Of a DNA stretch of 64,000 nucleotides, positions 27,483-36,597 are shown in pieces (positions within the stretch are counted from its first letter, which is position 1; each line of letters begins with the position of its first letter). The position numbers were made by a program, and so were the translations under genes. The DNA is from UBA2386 sp046306335 (GTDB taxonomy: Bacteria; Planctomycetota; UBA1135; UBA2386): assembly GCA_046306335.1 (NCBI GenBank), contig JBKDXM010000136.1, positions 37,514 through 101,513 of the forward strand, read 5' to 3'. The notes under the pieces were generated by a model, which did not search any database, was not told where the DNA came from, and saw only the letters and a program-made list of their open reading frames with translations.

Positions 27483-28295
27483 CTACCGTCCGGTCGGCGC
27501 CGGCGGGAAGTTCCCCCTGGCGAGGAAGTGCAGCACTGCGCGGATCACCTGCTGGTCCGCTGGCAGCCACGTGTGCCCGACCGGCGCCACGAACGTCGCC
27601 GCGGCGGCAGCAGGCAGGGCCTCGGCCACGCCCACGGTGCCGTCGTCGGGACCCGGGATCGCCGCATGGCCGTCGCCGGCGATCTGCCCGGCGATGGCCC
27701 CGAACACCTCGCCGCACGGCAGCGGCAGTTGGCGCCGCGGATCGCCGGGCGACAGTTCGAAGGCGGCGTCGGTCCCCATCGCCCAGCGGAACACGAACCA
27801 GTGCTTGCGCAGGTCGGCGAGCACCGCGCCCGCGTGCGGCGTGCCCAGCGTCACCACCGCGCGCGGCCGCACCGCGTCCGGCCGCCGCAGGTACTCGACG
27901 ACGACGAGGCCGCCGAGCGAATGGCCGACGACCGTCCACTCCACCACCGGCCCGCGCCGCGCGCGCGCGGCGACGGCCGCGGCCAGGGCCTCGGCGTGCG
28001 CCGCCACCGATCCGCGCGTGCTGGCGTACCCCGGGTTGAGCACTTCGTACCCGTGCGCGGCCAGGGCGCGCTCGAGCCGGCCGAGCGACGCCGCGGTGCG
28101 GAACAGACCGTGCTGCAGCACGGCGACGCGCGCCGCCCCGTCGGCGGGCGCGGCCAGTTCCGGCGCGAGCGGGGCAGGTGCGAGGTTGACGACCACGTCG
28201 AAGGGCCACGCCACCGGCGCGCCCGCAAGCACGCCGGCGACCGCCGCGCCGGCAAGGCATGCAGCGATGGCGCGGCGGACCCGCCGCTCAGCCAT
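27483..28295 (-). CDS. Alpha/beta-hydrolase, lipase-like, exported
   Basis: The 270-residue protein starts with a hydrophobic signal-like segment (about 8-31). The hydrolase core follows: VLQHGLFRTAAS near the oxyanion site, the nucleophile elbow VGHSLGGLV with Ser about 124, a candidate acid in GPDDGTVGVAEA and a His in VGHTWLPAD near the C-terminus. This order matches triacylglycerol lipase/esterase families. The substrate is unknown. The ATG lies inside the last codons of miaE on the same strand, an 8-bp overlap, so the two genes are likely cotranscribed. Confidence 0.82.
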   Translation of the reverse strand: MAERRVRRAIAACLAGAAVAGVLAGAPVAWPFDVVVNLAPAPLAPELAAPADGAARVAVLQHGLFRTAASLGRLERALAAHGYEVLNPGYASTRGSVAAHAEALAAAVAARARRGPVVEWTVVGHSLGGLVVVEYLRRPDAVRPRAVVTLGTPHAGAVLADLRKHWFVFRWAMGTDAAFELSPGDPRRQLPLPCGEVFGAIAGQIAGDGHAAIPGPDDGTVGVAEALPAAAAATFVAPVGHTWLPADQQVIRAVLHFLARGNFPPAPTGR

Positions 28296-28908
28296 GGTCC
28301 GCCGGCCAGCCGCTGTGCAGCCGCGGCGCGAAGGGCAGTTGCCGCAGCACCGCCGCTTCGTGCACGGCCAGCGCCGCGCGCCGCGCGGCCGCGACGTCCG
28401 GCCCGACCACCGCCACCGCCAGTTCGACGTACAGCGGCGCGTGCCGGGCTTCGGCGTCGACGAGGTCGTCGTAGAAGCGGGCGAGCTCCGCGTCGTCGCG
28501 CCGACACGCCGCCGCCAGCAGCGCCATGCGCTCGTGCGAGCGCGCTTCGATGACGGCGGCGACGAGCAGTTCGTCGACCAGCCGCTCGGGCATCGTGCGG
28601 GCGCAGCCGCGCTTGAGTTGCTCGGCGTACGGCGACGGCGCTTGCGGCCCGAAGGCGATGCGGCGGCGTTCGAGCAGCTTCAGCGTGCGCTCGAAGTGCG
28701 CGAGTTCCTCGCGCGCCAGCGCCGACAGCCCGCGCAGCGCGTCGGCCGGCGCCGGTACGCGGAACAGGAACTGCATCGCCGCCGCGGCGGCCTTCTTCTC
28801 CAGGTGCGCCTGCTCGACGAGCAGTTCGGCGCGGTGCGGCAGTTGGGCGACGGCCCAGGCCGCCGGCGTCGCATAGGCCGCCGCAGCGGCAGGGACTGTG
28901 CCGTCCAT
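28288..28908 (-). CDS. miaE: MiaE-like tRNA 2-methylthio-isopentenyladenosine hydroxylase
   Basis: This 206-residue ferritin-like di-iron protein matches MiaE along its length. The helices carry ELLVEQAHLEKKAAAAAM, REELAHFERTLKLL, AVIEARSHERMALLA and DAEARHAPLYVELA, which supply the Glu and His iron ligands. MiaE hydroxylates the isopentenyl group of ms2i6A37 in tRNA using O2. The start is preceded by a TAGCAT element only 10 nt upstream and by no ribosome site. Whether it is specific for tRNA here is inferred from family similarity. Confidence 0.85.
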   Translation of the reverse strand: MDGTVPAAAAAYATPAAWAVAQLPHRAELLVEQAHLEKKAAAAAMQFLFRVPAPADALRGLSALAREELAHFERTLKLLERRRIAFGPQAPSPYAEQLKRGCARTMPERLVDELLVAAVIEARSHERMALLAAACRRDDAELARFYDDLVDAEARHAPLYVELAVAVVGPDVAAARRAALAVHEAAVLRQLPFAPRLHSGWPADHG

Positions 28909-28918
28909 GAGAGTGACG

Positions 28919-28924
28919 ATGCTA
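28919..28924 (-). promoter_or_regulatory. -10-like element close before miaE
   Basis: TAGCAT on the minus strand lies 10 nt before the miaE ATG, leaving room for only a few leader nucleotides. It matches the placement seen before several other genes in this window (TATCCT or TAGCAT 11 nt before ATG). Confidence 0.35.
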
Positions 28925-28966
28925 GAAAACCGCGCCGCGGAAGGCCACGCCGGCCGCGTGCCGCCC

Positions 28967-31900
28967 TCACTCGGCGTAGCGGATGCGGCAGACGCCGCTG
29001 CCGAAGCGCACGAGCGTGCCGCCGCGGGCCGCCGCCGCGGCCGCCTCGGCGTCGCGGAAGCGCAGGGTGGCGTCGTCCACGATCTCGCCGTTGTCGATCG
29101 CGACGGGACGCGGACCGCCGAGGACCGCCGTCCACGGCAGCTCGGCGGGGCGCGCCGCCCCGCCTTCGGTCGCCAGCAGCAGCGTGCGCTCGGCCGGCAG
29201 GTAGCGGCACGCGACCAGCGGCGCCTGCGTCGCGCGCACGTGCGGCCCGGGGCCGCCGGCGTGATCCCGCGTGGCGATGGCGTAGCGGCCGACGCGATTG
29301 GGCAGGAACACGGTGCGGCCGTCGTGCCACGCCCAGGGTTCGCCGTCGACCGCGACCTCGGCGAAGTCGCGCCCCATCACGACCGACGGCTGGCACAGCG
29401 CGCTGCGCTGCAGCACGGCGACCGTCGCCGTCCCCGGCTCGGGGTCGCGCAGCGCCACCAGCCGCAGCGCGCCGGCACCGGGCCGCGTACGCGCGAGCAC
29501 CGACGGCCCGCCGACCACCTCGACGACGTCGCCCGGCGCCTGGTGCACGCGCAGCCAGCGGCGGCCGTCGCCGGCGTCCTGCGTGCCGCGCAGCGTCCAC
29601 CAACCGCCTTCGCGCACGAAGAACGGCGTCGGCGGCGCGTGATCGAGGCGCAGCAGCCGCGGCCACGCGAACGGCAGATCGCTCGTCAGCGTCACCGATG
29701 CGCGCTTGCCGCCGAGGTCGAAGGCCAGCGGTTCGGCGAGGCCGCCGAGCAGCGCGACCGCTTCCTCGCAACGGCGACGCCCTTCGCCCTGCGGACAGAG
29801 CATGACGCCCAACCGCAGCGGCGCGCCACCGTCGGCGGAACCGCGCCAGATCACCTCCCCTGGCTGCCAGCGCAGCGAGTCGGTGCGACCGCGCTGCATC
29901 GGCACCAAGACGAGATCGGGCGCGCCCGCGGCGGCCGCCGTCAGGACGAACGCGCCGCGCAGGTCCTTGGCGCCGTCGCCGGTGGCCGACTCGAACGCGT
30001 CGTAGCCGGGGAAGGACAGCGTGCGTTCGATCTGCAACGCGCGGGCGCTGCGGTCGCAGCGCGTGCGCAGCACGAAACCCGGCGCATCGGCCATCGTCTC
30101 CAGCGACAACTGCTCGCTGTGGTAGGTCGACTGCGACACCTCGCGCAAGCTGGCATGGCTGCCGGCGCGGACGCCGACGGCCGACTCGACGCCGACGTCG
30201 CCGGCGCGGCGCCGCGCCAGGCGTTCGCACGCCACCGCGCCACCGACCAGCACGCGCAGCGACAGCACGCGTTCGCCGGTCCCGGCGACGTGCACCGGCA
30301 CCGTCGCCACCACCGACTCGACGCCGCGGAACGGCAGCGCGCGCAGCAGCACGCCGTCGAGCGCCACGGCGACGACGCCTTCGCCGCGCACGGGGCGCAA
30401 GGCGAGTTCGAGTTCGTGGTAGCCCGACGACGGCTTGCACTGCAGCCGCAACTCCGCCGGCCACTGCGGCTCGGCGTTCCAGGCGATCGTCGCCGGCGGC
30501 AAGGCCCCGCCGCGCACGCCGACGTCGACGCGCCACGGCCCGCGGTACCCGCCTTCCGCCCGCGTGCCGTCGGCGAGGAAGTCGACGCGCTCCGCCCGCA
30601 GCGAAGCTGCGTCGGGTGCGGCGCCGAACAAGCGCGTGCGCAGGAAGGCCGGCGTCACCGTTCGCGCCGCGGCGCCAAAACGCGCTTGCCCGCGCGGGTC
30701 GTAGAGCAGCGCCCCGCCGCTGCCGGCGAGCTGGAACCAGTTGTTCTGCAGCACGTGCGCGGCCGCCGGCGCCGCGGCGCGGCCGGCGAAGGACTCGGGC
30801 AGGTCGCGCACCAGCGTCGCGGCCGCCGCCCGCAAGCCATCGGCGCCGGTCGCCGCCAGCGGCATCGCGACTGCGGCGCGCAGCGGTTCGAGCGACAACC
30901 CGGCGACGTAGTCGACCGTGTCCGGCGCCAGCGCCGACGGATCGTGGCAGCGCCACCACATCGCCGCCCCCTGGCCCGCGCGCGCGCGCACGAAGTCGTT
31001 GGCCTGGGCCACGAGCCAGTCGGCGGCCGATTCGCGCGCGGCGCGGGCGTCGAGCACGCCGCACGGGAAGGACGCCGCCGGGAAGCCGTCGCGCCATTGC
31101 GTCGTGACCCCGGCGAACGGCAGGCCGCGCACGGCGCCGTCGTCGGCGTCGAGTGCGCGCAGCGCGCCGCCGACCTCGGGCGCCACCTCGCCCGTCTGCA
31201 CCAGCGTCGCCGCCGGCTGGAAGTCCTGCACCATCGCCAGCGACCGGCCCGCAGGATCGCGCGACCACGTCGGCACGACGAAGCCGTCGAGCGCGCCGGT
31301 GCCGAGGCCGCGCGCACACGCCAGTTCGCGCGCCAGGAACCGCAGCGCCACCAGCCGTTCGACGGCGCGATCGCCGATCGGCAGCGGCGCGAGCCCGCCG
31401 AACGCCAGCATGCCGCGGGCGTGCGCTTCGCGAGCGAGCGCCTGCAACGCCGCCGCCGACCACGGCTGCCCGTCGCTGCGGCTGCGGTAACTCGGCGCGG
31501 GCTGCAGCGGGTCGCCGGCCGGCCAGGCGATCGGCGCCGTGCCGTCCTCGCCGACGAGCCCGATCAGCGCGGTGTCGGCGCCGGCTAGCCAGCTCGGCAG
31601 CAGCACCTCCACCAACGTCTCGTCGGCGTTGCGCTCGCCGCGCGAACCGGCCCGCACCGCCTCCCAGCCCCAGTGCGGCAGCAGCGGCGCCGCCGGCGGC
31701 GGCGACGTGGCCGTACGGCTCGGCGGCGCGCCGACGAATGCGTCGTCGCCGTGATCGACGAAGACCGCCAAGGCGTCGCCGCGGCTCGCCCATTCGGCGC
31801 AGCGCTGCACGAAGCCGCGCGCGCTCGCCGCGACGCCGGCGTCCGGGTGGTCGATGCGCGGCAGCACGCCGCAGGCGAGCACTTCGCCGGCGGCTGCCCG

Positions 31901-32551
31901 CCAGTGCACGACGACCGGCGCGCCGAGCGGTTCGACGACGCCGTCGCGCGCCACCGCCAGACGGCCGAGCACGGTGCCCGCCTGCGGCGCGCCGACGGTC
32001 CATGCGCACAGCGGCGCCGTGCACGGCGCCGCGCCGGCGAGCCACTGCGGCCCGGCTGCCGCCGCGGTCGCCCCCGTCAGCACGTCGGCGAGCGCGCCGG
32101 CGACGGCTTCGAAGCCGATCTCGGCGCGGCCGGCGATGGCGCGCGCGTCGTAGCCCCAGCGGAACGTCGTCGCTTCCGGCGCCTCGGGCTCGACGCCGAG
32201 CTCCCCGACGAGGCGCGCCGCATGGCCGAACAGCACCAGCCTGCCGCCGCCCGCGAGGAACGCGCGCAGCGCGGCGACCGCCGGCGGCGGCAGCGGCGCG
32301 GACGCAGGCTGGCTCCGGCCATCGACCACCAGCGCGCCGCCGCGCGGCGGCAGCGGCAGTTCGCCGGCGCGCAGCCATTCGACCGCGACCGGCGCGGGGC
32401 CCGCCACCGCCTCGGCGTAGCCGGCGGGCAGACCACCTAGCGCCCGGCGCGACACGCCGACGCACGCCGCCGCCAGCGCCAGCGCGCCGGCTGCCGCGAC
32501 CGCCGCCCGTCCGTATCCGCCTCGCCGTCGTTGTCCTAGCATCCAGCCCAT
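28967..32551 (-). CDS. Large exported protein of unknown function (1194 aa)
   Basis: The product has a basic N-terminus and a signal-like hydrophobic segment (about 15-30). Residues about 65-110 form an alternating pattern (ALVVDGRSQP, AFLAGGGRLVLFG) reminiscent of glutamine amidotransferase-like/DUF4350 folds. Residues 300-600 include FVVPTWSRDPAGRSLAMVQDF and GAAMWWRCHDPSA, suggestive of a glycoside-hydrolase-like barrel, and the rest is beta-rich with galactose-binding-like segments. No catalytic signature is clear, so no function is assigned. The start lies only 2 bp from the divergent MBL-fold gene; a second ATG three codons in is equally possible. Confidence 0.7.
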   Translation of the reverse strand: MGWMLGQRRRGGYGRAAVAAAGALALAAACVGVSRRALGGLPAGYAEAVAGPAPVAVEWLRAGELPLPPRGGALVVDGRSQPASAPLPPPAVAALRAFLAGGGRLVLFGHAARLVGELGVEPEAPEATTFRWGYDARAIAGRAEIGFEAVAGALADVLTGATAAAAGPQWLAGAAPCTAPLCAWTVGAPQAGTVLGRLAVARDGVVEPLGAPVVVHWRAAAGEVLACGVLPRIDHPDAGVAASARGFVQRCAEWASRGDALAVFVDHGDDAFVGAPPSRTATSPPPAAPLLPHWGWEAVRAGSRGERNADETLVEVLLPSWLAGADTALIGLVGEDGTAPIAWPAGDPLQPAPSYRSRSDGQPWSAAALQALAREAHARGMLAFGGLAPLPIGDRAVERLVALRFLARELACARGLGTGALDGFVVPTWSRDPAGRSLAMVQDFQPAATLVQTGEVAPEVGGALRALDADDGAVRGLPFAGVTTQWRDGFPAASFPCGVLDARAARESAADWLVAQANDFVRARAGQGAAMWWRCHDPSALAPDTVDYVAGLSLEPLRAAVAMPLAATGADGLRAAAATLVRDLPESFAGRAAAPAAAHVLQNNWFQLAGSGGALLYDPRGQARFGAAARTVTPAFLRTRLFGAAPDAASLRAERVDFLADGTRAEGGYRGPWRVDVGVRGGALPPATIAWNAEPQWPAELRLQCKPSSGYHELELALRPVRGEGVVAVALDGVLLRALPFRGVESVVATVPVHVAGTGERVLSLRVLVGGAVACERLARRRAGDVGVESAVGVRAGSHASLREVSQSTYHSEQLSLETMADAPGFVLRTRCDRSARALQIERTLSFPGYDAFESATGDGAKDLRGAFVLTAAAAGAPDLVLVPMQRGRTDSLRWQPGEVIWRGSADGGAPLRLGVMLCPQGEGRRRCEEAVALLGGLAEPLAFDLGGKRASVTLTSDLPFAWPRLLRLDHAPPTPFFVREGGWWTLRGTQDAGDGRRWLRVHQAPGDVVEVVGGPSVLARTRPGAGALRLVALRDPEPGTATVAVLQRSALCQPSVVMGRDFAEVAVDGEPWAWHDGRTVFLPNRVGRYAIATRDHAGGPGPHVRATQAPLVACRYLPAERTLLLATEGGAARPAELPWTAVLGGPRPVAIDNGEIVDDATLRFRDAEAAAAAARGGTLVRFGSGVCRIRYAE
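32537..32542 (+). promoter_or_regulatory. -10-like element close before the MBL-fold gene
   Basis: TAGCAT ends 11 nt before the ATG, inside the first codons of the divergent 1194-residue protein gene. The spacing to ATG equals that before the pyrophosphatase and parvulin genes. No good -35 is visible. Confidence 0.35.
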
Positions 32552-32553
32552 CG

Positions 32554-33294
32554 ATGGCTTCGCATCATCCCAAGTCGCCCGCCTCTTCGCGTGTCTATTT
32601 TCGCCAGTGGCTCGCCGGCCGTGACTTCGCCGCCGACGATCCGATCGGCGCGCAGATGGCCAACTACGTCTACGCCGTCGGCGACGCCGACACCGGCGAG
32701 GCGGTGCTGGTCGATCCGTGCTACGCCGTCGACGAGCTGATCGACAAGGCCGCCCACGACGGCATGCGCATCGTCGGCGCGCTGGCGACGCACTACCACC
32801 CCGACCACGTCGGCGGCGACCTCTACGGCGAGCAGCTGCAGGGCGTGCGCGAACTGCTGGCGCGCTGCCCGTGCAAGGTGCACGTCCAGCGCGCCGAAGC
32901 GCCGTGGGTCCAGCGCATGACCGGCTGCAGCCACGGCGACCTCGCGCTGCACGACAGCGGCGACGTCGTGCGCGTCGGCGAGGTCCCGATCACGCTGATC
33001 CACACGCCGGGCCACACGCCCGGCTCGCAGTGTTTCCTCGTCGACGGCAAGCTGCTCGCCGGCGACACGCTGTTCCTGCAGGGCTGCGGCCGCACCGACT
33101 TCCCGGGGGGCGACGCCCGCGAACTGTACCTGTCGCTGACGCAGAAGCTGGCGCAGGTGCCGGACGACGTCGTGCTGTACCCCGGCCACGCCTACGACCC
33201 GCGCGGCCACGCCGGCCTCGGCGAGACCCGCCGCAGCAACTTCGTGTTCAAGCCGAAGAGCGAAGCGGAGTGGCTGGCGATGTTCGGCGGCTGA
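32554..33294 (+). CDS. MBL-fold metallo-hydrolase (glyoxalase II-like)
   Basis: The 246-residue product has the N-terminal pattern YFRQWLAGRDFAADDPIGAQ then NYVYAVGD typical of one MBL subfamily, the zinc motif THYHPDHVGG, the second metal His in HTPGHTPGS, the bridging Asp in LLAGDTLF, and a C-terminal GH in YPGHAYD. It probably hydrolyses a thioester or related sulfur compound, or acts as a persulfide dioxygenase-like enzyme; this is not resolved. Conserved N-terminal residues support the ATG. The gene is the first of a plus-strand run including a Rieske protein and a rhodanese. Confidence 0.82.
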   Translation: MASHHPKSPASSRVYFRQWLAGRDFAADDPIGAQMANYVYAVGDADTGEAVLVDPCYAVDELIDKAAHDGMRIVGALATHYHPDHVGGDLYGEQLQGVRELLARCPCKVHVQRAEAPWVQRMTGCSHGDLALHDSGDVVRVGEVPITLIHTPGHTPGSQCFLVDGKLLAGDTLFLQGCGRTDFPGGDARELYLSLTQKLAQVPDDVVLYPGHAYDPRGHAGLGETRRSNFVFKPKSEAEWLAMFGG

Positions 33295-33327
33295 TGGGCA
33301 CGCCCTGGCGCCGCGCTGCGGCGTCCC

Positions 33328-33333
33328 TATCCT
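33328..33333 (+). promoter_or_regulatory. -10-like element before the pyrophosphatase gene
   Basis: TATCCT lies 11 nt before ATG, with no Shine-Dalgarno sequence between them. The same hexamer and spacing precede the parvulin gene at 55216. Confidence 0.4.
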
Positions 33334-33344
33334 CTTCGCCCCCG

Positions 33345-33962
<618 letters not shown>

Positions 33963-33991
33963 CCGCCATGCGCCGCGGCGCCGCGCGCCGC

Positions 33992-33997
33992 TATGCT
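33992..33997 (+). promoter_or_regulatory. -10-like element before trmB
   Basis: TATGCT lies 8 nt before the ATG (5 nt before an in-frame GTG), with no ribosome-binding site between. It belongs to the recurrent short-leader pattern of this window. Confidence 0.3.
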
Positions 33998-34005
33998 CGC
34001 CCGTG

Positions 34006-34716
34006 ATGACCAGCGACGACACCGACCTGCCGGCGCACAACCCGCGCATGCACCAGGGCGGCAAGCTGGCGTTCCGCGGCCGGGTGCAGGCAGGCGACGA
34101 CGAGCCGGGCGACCGCCTCGTCATGGGCGGCAAGAACCCGCCGTCGCTGCGGGAACTCACGCCGCCGGGCTACGCCGACGTCGAGATCGAGATCGGCCCG
34201 GGCAAGGGCGCCTTCGTGCGGGCGGCGACCGCGGCCAAGCCCGGCGTGTTCCTGCTCGGCATCGAGGCCGCGCCCGCCTACGCGACCATGGCGGCGACGC
34301 GCCTGCACGAGAGCGGCCGCGGCAACGGCCTGTTCCTCGTCGACAACGGCAAGCTGTTCCTTGCCGACCGCGTCGACGCGGGCGAACTCGCCGCCGTGCA
34401 CGTGTACTTCCCCGACCCGTGGCCCAAGCGCCGGCACGCCGGCCGCCGCTTCTTCACGCCGGACGTCGTGCCGGTGCTGGCACGGGCGCTGCGCGACGAC
34501 GGCTGGCTCTACTTCGCCAGCGACAACGCCGCGTACTCCGGTCAGGTCGCGCGCGTCATGGGCAGCGCCGGCGACTTCGTCCGCGACGAGGCCGAGGAAG
34601 CGCGCGTGCGCGCGCTCGGCCCGGGCCACGCCTTCTCGCCGACCAACTTCGAACGCAAGTACATCGAGGAAGGCCGCGTCATCCGGCGCTTCGCCTTCCG
34701 GAGGCTGCCGCGGTGA
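34006..34716 (+). CDS. trmB: tRNA (guanine-N7-)-methyltransferase TrmB
   Basis: The 236-residue product has the SAM-binding EIEIGPGKGAFV, the catalytic-region motif VYFPDPWPKRRHAGRRFFTP (a hallmark of TrmB), and TNFERKYIEEGR near the C-terminus. It methylates G46 in the variable loop of tRNAs. A GTG lies directly before the ATG and could serve as start, giving one extra residue. The stop overlaps the GTG of the Rieske gene, so the two are coupled. Confidence 0.93.
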   Translation: MTSDDTDLPAHNPRMHQGGKLAFRGRVQAGDDEPGDRLVMGGKNPPSLRELTPPGYADVEIEIGPGKGAFVRAATAAKPGVFLLGIEAAPAYATMAATRLHESGRGNGLFLVDNGKLFLADRVDAGELAAVHVYFPDPWPKRRHAGRRFFTPDVVPVLARALRDDGWLYFASDNAAYSGQVARVMGSAGDFVRDEAEEARVRALGPGHAFSPTNFERKYIEEGRVIRRFAFRRLPR

Positions 34717-35039
34717 GCGACCGGCGCTGGGTCGACGTCGGCGCGCTCGCCGACCTTCGCTTCGGTCCCGGCGCGCCGGTGTCGGTCGACGGCCACTGGC
34801 TGGCGCTCTTCCGCGTCGATGGCGTCCTGCGCGCGATCGACAACGCCTGCCCGCACGCGAGCGCGCCGCTGTGCGACGGCGTCGTCACCGGCGGCAAGGT
34901 CGCGTGCTTCCTGCACTGCTGGCAGTTCGACCTCGCCACCGGCGCGTGCGACGTCGGCGAGGCCTGGAACGTCCGCGCCTACGACGTGCGCGAGGAGCAC
35001 GGCCGCGTGCTGGTGGCGTGGCCAGGCAAGCCGGCGTAG
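34713..35039 (+). CDS. Rieske [2Fe-2S] ferredoxin-like protein
   Basis: This 108-residue soluble protein has the two Rieske ligand boxes, CPH in NACPHASAPLCDG and CFLH in VACFLHCWQFDLATG, spaced as in NirD/ferredoxin-type Rieske proteins. Such proteins carry electrons to oxygenases or reductases. The GTG start overlaps the trmB stop (GTGA). No partner oxygenase is in the window. The nearby rhodanese and MBL hydrolase hint at a sulfur-related role, which is inference only. Confidence 0.85.
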   Translation: MSDRRWVDVGALADLRFGPGAPVSVDGHWLALFRVDGVLRAIDNACPHASAPLCDGVVTGGKVACFLHCWQFDLATGACDVGEAWNVRAYDVREEHGRVLVAWPGKPA

Positions 35040-35064
35040 GCCGCACCACCGCCGGTCGCGCGCG

Positions 35065-35093
35065 TTGACGGCGGCCCGCCGCCGCGGTCCCAT
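35065..35093 (+). promoter_or_regulatory. Candidate promoter of the rhodanese gene
   Basis: TTGACG as -35, 17 bp spacing and TCCCAT as a weak -10, ending 12 nt before ATG. The -35 is one of the best matches in the window; the -10 is poor. Confidence 0.35.
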
Positions 35094-35105
35094 CGCGCCC
35101 CCGCC

Positions 35106-35438
35106 ATGAGCTACCGCGACCTCGATCCGACCGACGCGCAGCAGGAACTCGCCGCCGACAAGACGCTGCGCATCCTCGACGTACGCACGCCGCAGGAGCA
35201 CCAGAGCCACCGCCTGCCGGGTTCCGTGCTGGTGCCGGTGCAGGAACTGGAGCAGCGCCTGCGCGAACTCGACAAGGACGCCAACTGGCTGGTGCACTGC
35301 GAGCACGGCCGCCGCAGCCTGTTCGCCTGCGAGATCCTGGCCAAGGCCGGCTTCAAGAAGCTCGCCAATCTGCGCGGCGGCATGGCCTACTGGGCCGGCT
35401 GCGGCCTGCCGTTCGTGCGCGGCGCCGGCGGCGCGTGA
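35106..35438 (+). CDS. Single-domain rhodanese-like sulfurtransferase
   Basis: The 110-residue protein is one rhodanese domain. DVRTPQEHQSHRLPGSVLVPV is the family CH2A region and VHCEHGRRS contains the catalytic Cys loop of six residues, the size typical of sulfur (not phosphate) chemistry. LRGGMAYWAGCGLPF closes the domain. It can carry persulfide sulfur; its acceptor is unknown. It converges on a minus-strand aminotransferase gene 22 bp downstream. Confidence 0.9.
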   Translation: MSYRDLDPTDAQQELAADKTLRILDVRTPQEHQSHRLPGSVLVPVQELEQRLRELDKDANWLVHCEHGRRSLFACEILAKAGFKKLANLRGGMAYWAGCGLPFVRGAGGA

Positions 35439-35460
35439 ACCGCGGCCGCCGCCGGCCTGG

Positions 35461-36597
35461 TCACTTCGGCCAGATCCTGGCGACCTGCCGGCACTCGTCG
35501 ATCGACGGCACCAGCGCGAGCCGGATGTAGCGCTCCTGGCCCTTGCCGAAGAACGACCCCGGCGCGACGACGATGCCGTGCTCGCGCAGCCGCTGCGCGT
35601 AGCCCATGCCGTCGCTGCCGGCGGGAACCTCGACCCACAGGTACAGGCCGGCCTCGCTGCCGTGCACCGTCAGCCCGCGCTCGCGGCACATGTCGATCAG
35701 CACACGGCGCTTCTGCGCGAACGTCGCGATGCGCTCCTCGACGTGCTTCGGCTCGGTCCACGCCAGCGTCGCCGCCGCCTGCACGAACTCCTGCGGCGCC
35801 GTGCCCATGCTGGCGCGGAAGCGCGCGTAGGTCGCGATCAGGTCGGCGTCGCCGGCGACGAAACCGCTGCGGTAGCCGGTCATGCCCGAGCGTTTGCTCA
35901 GCGAGTGCACGACGAGGCAGCCCTTGCGGCCGAACTGCAGCAGGCTCTTGGGCTGCGCGCCGTCGTACCCGAGGTCGACGTAGCACTCGTCGCTGACCAG
36001 CACGAAGCCGTACTCGTCGCGCGCCTCGACCCAGCGGCGATAGAGCGCGTCGGGCAGGCAGAAGCCGGTCGGGTTGTGCGGGTAGTTGAGGAACACCACC
36101 GACGCGCGCTTCAACACCGACTCCGGCAGCGCGTCGGGGTCGAGCGCATAGCCGTTCGGCAGGCCGAGCTGGGCGGCGTACGTCCACGCCTCGGCGAACA
36201 ACGCGCCGATCTCGTAGACCGGGTACGCCGGCTCGCCGTACAGCACGAGGTCCTTGTCGCTCGGCACCTGCACGAACGTCATCGGCAGGTGGAACAGGCA
36301 CTCCTTGCTGCCGAGCGTCGCCATCACCTCGGTCTCGGCATCGACGGCGACGTCGAAGCGCCGGCGCAGGTAGCCGGCGACCGCGTCGCGCAGCGCCTTC
36401 GTGCCCTTCGTCGGCGGGTACTGCGAGACGTCGGCGACGCCGGCCTTGAGCGCGTCGCGCAGGATCGCCGGCGTCGGCTCGCGCGGGTCGCCGGTGCCGA
36501 AGTCGTAGACCGTCTTGCCGGCCTGCTGCAGCTGCCGCTTCCAGCCGGCGAGCTGCTCCATCGGGTAGGTCGGCAGCTTGCGGAGGCGCTCGTTCAC
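35461..36597 (-). CDS. Class I/II PLP aminotransferase, DapC-like
   Basis: This 378-residue fold type I aminotransferase opens with LRKLPTYPMEQL and YDFGTGDPREPTP, a pattern of succinyldiaminopimelate transaminases. The PLP site is visible: NYPHNPTGF, SDECYVDLGY, and the Schiff-base Lys in HSLSKRSGMTGYRSG, with a late Arg in RYIRLALVPS. It may serve the lysine/diaminopimelate pathway, but related aminotransferases cannot be excluded. The GTG start overlaps the upstream TIM-barrel gene stop (GTGA). Confidence 0.82.
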   Translation of the reverse strand: MNERLRKLPTYPMEQLAGWKRQLQQAGKTVYDFGTGDPREPTPAILRDALKAGVADVSQYPPTKGTKALRDAVAGYLRRRFDVAVDAETEVMATLGSKECLFHLPMTFVQVPSDKDLVLYGEPAYPVYEIGALFAEAWTYAAQLGLPNGYALDPDALPESVLKRASVVFLNYPHNPTGFCLPDALYRRWVEARDEYGFVLVSDECYVDLGYDGAQPKSLLQFGRKGCLVVHSLSKRSGMTGYRSGFVAGDADLIATYARFRASMGTAPQEFVQAAATLAWTEPKHVEERIATFAQKRRVLIDMCRERGLTVHGSEAGLYLWVEVPAGSDGMGYAQRLREHGIVVAPGSFFGKGQERYIRLALVPSIDECRQVARIWPK

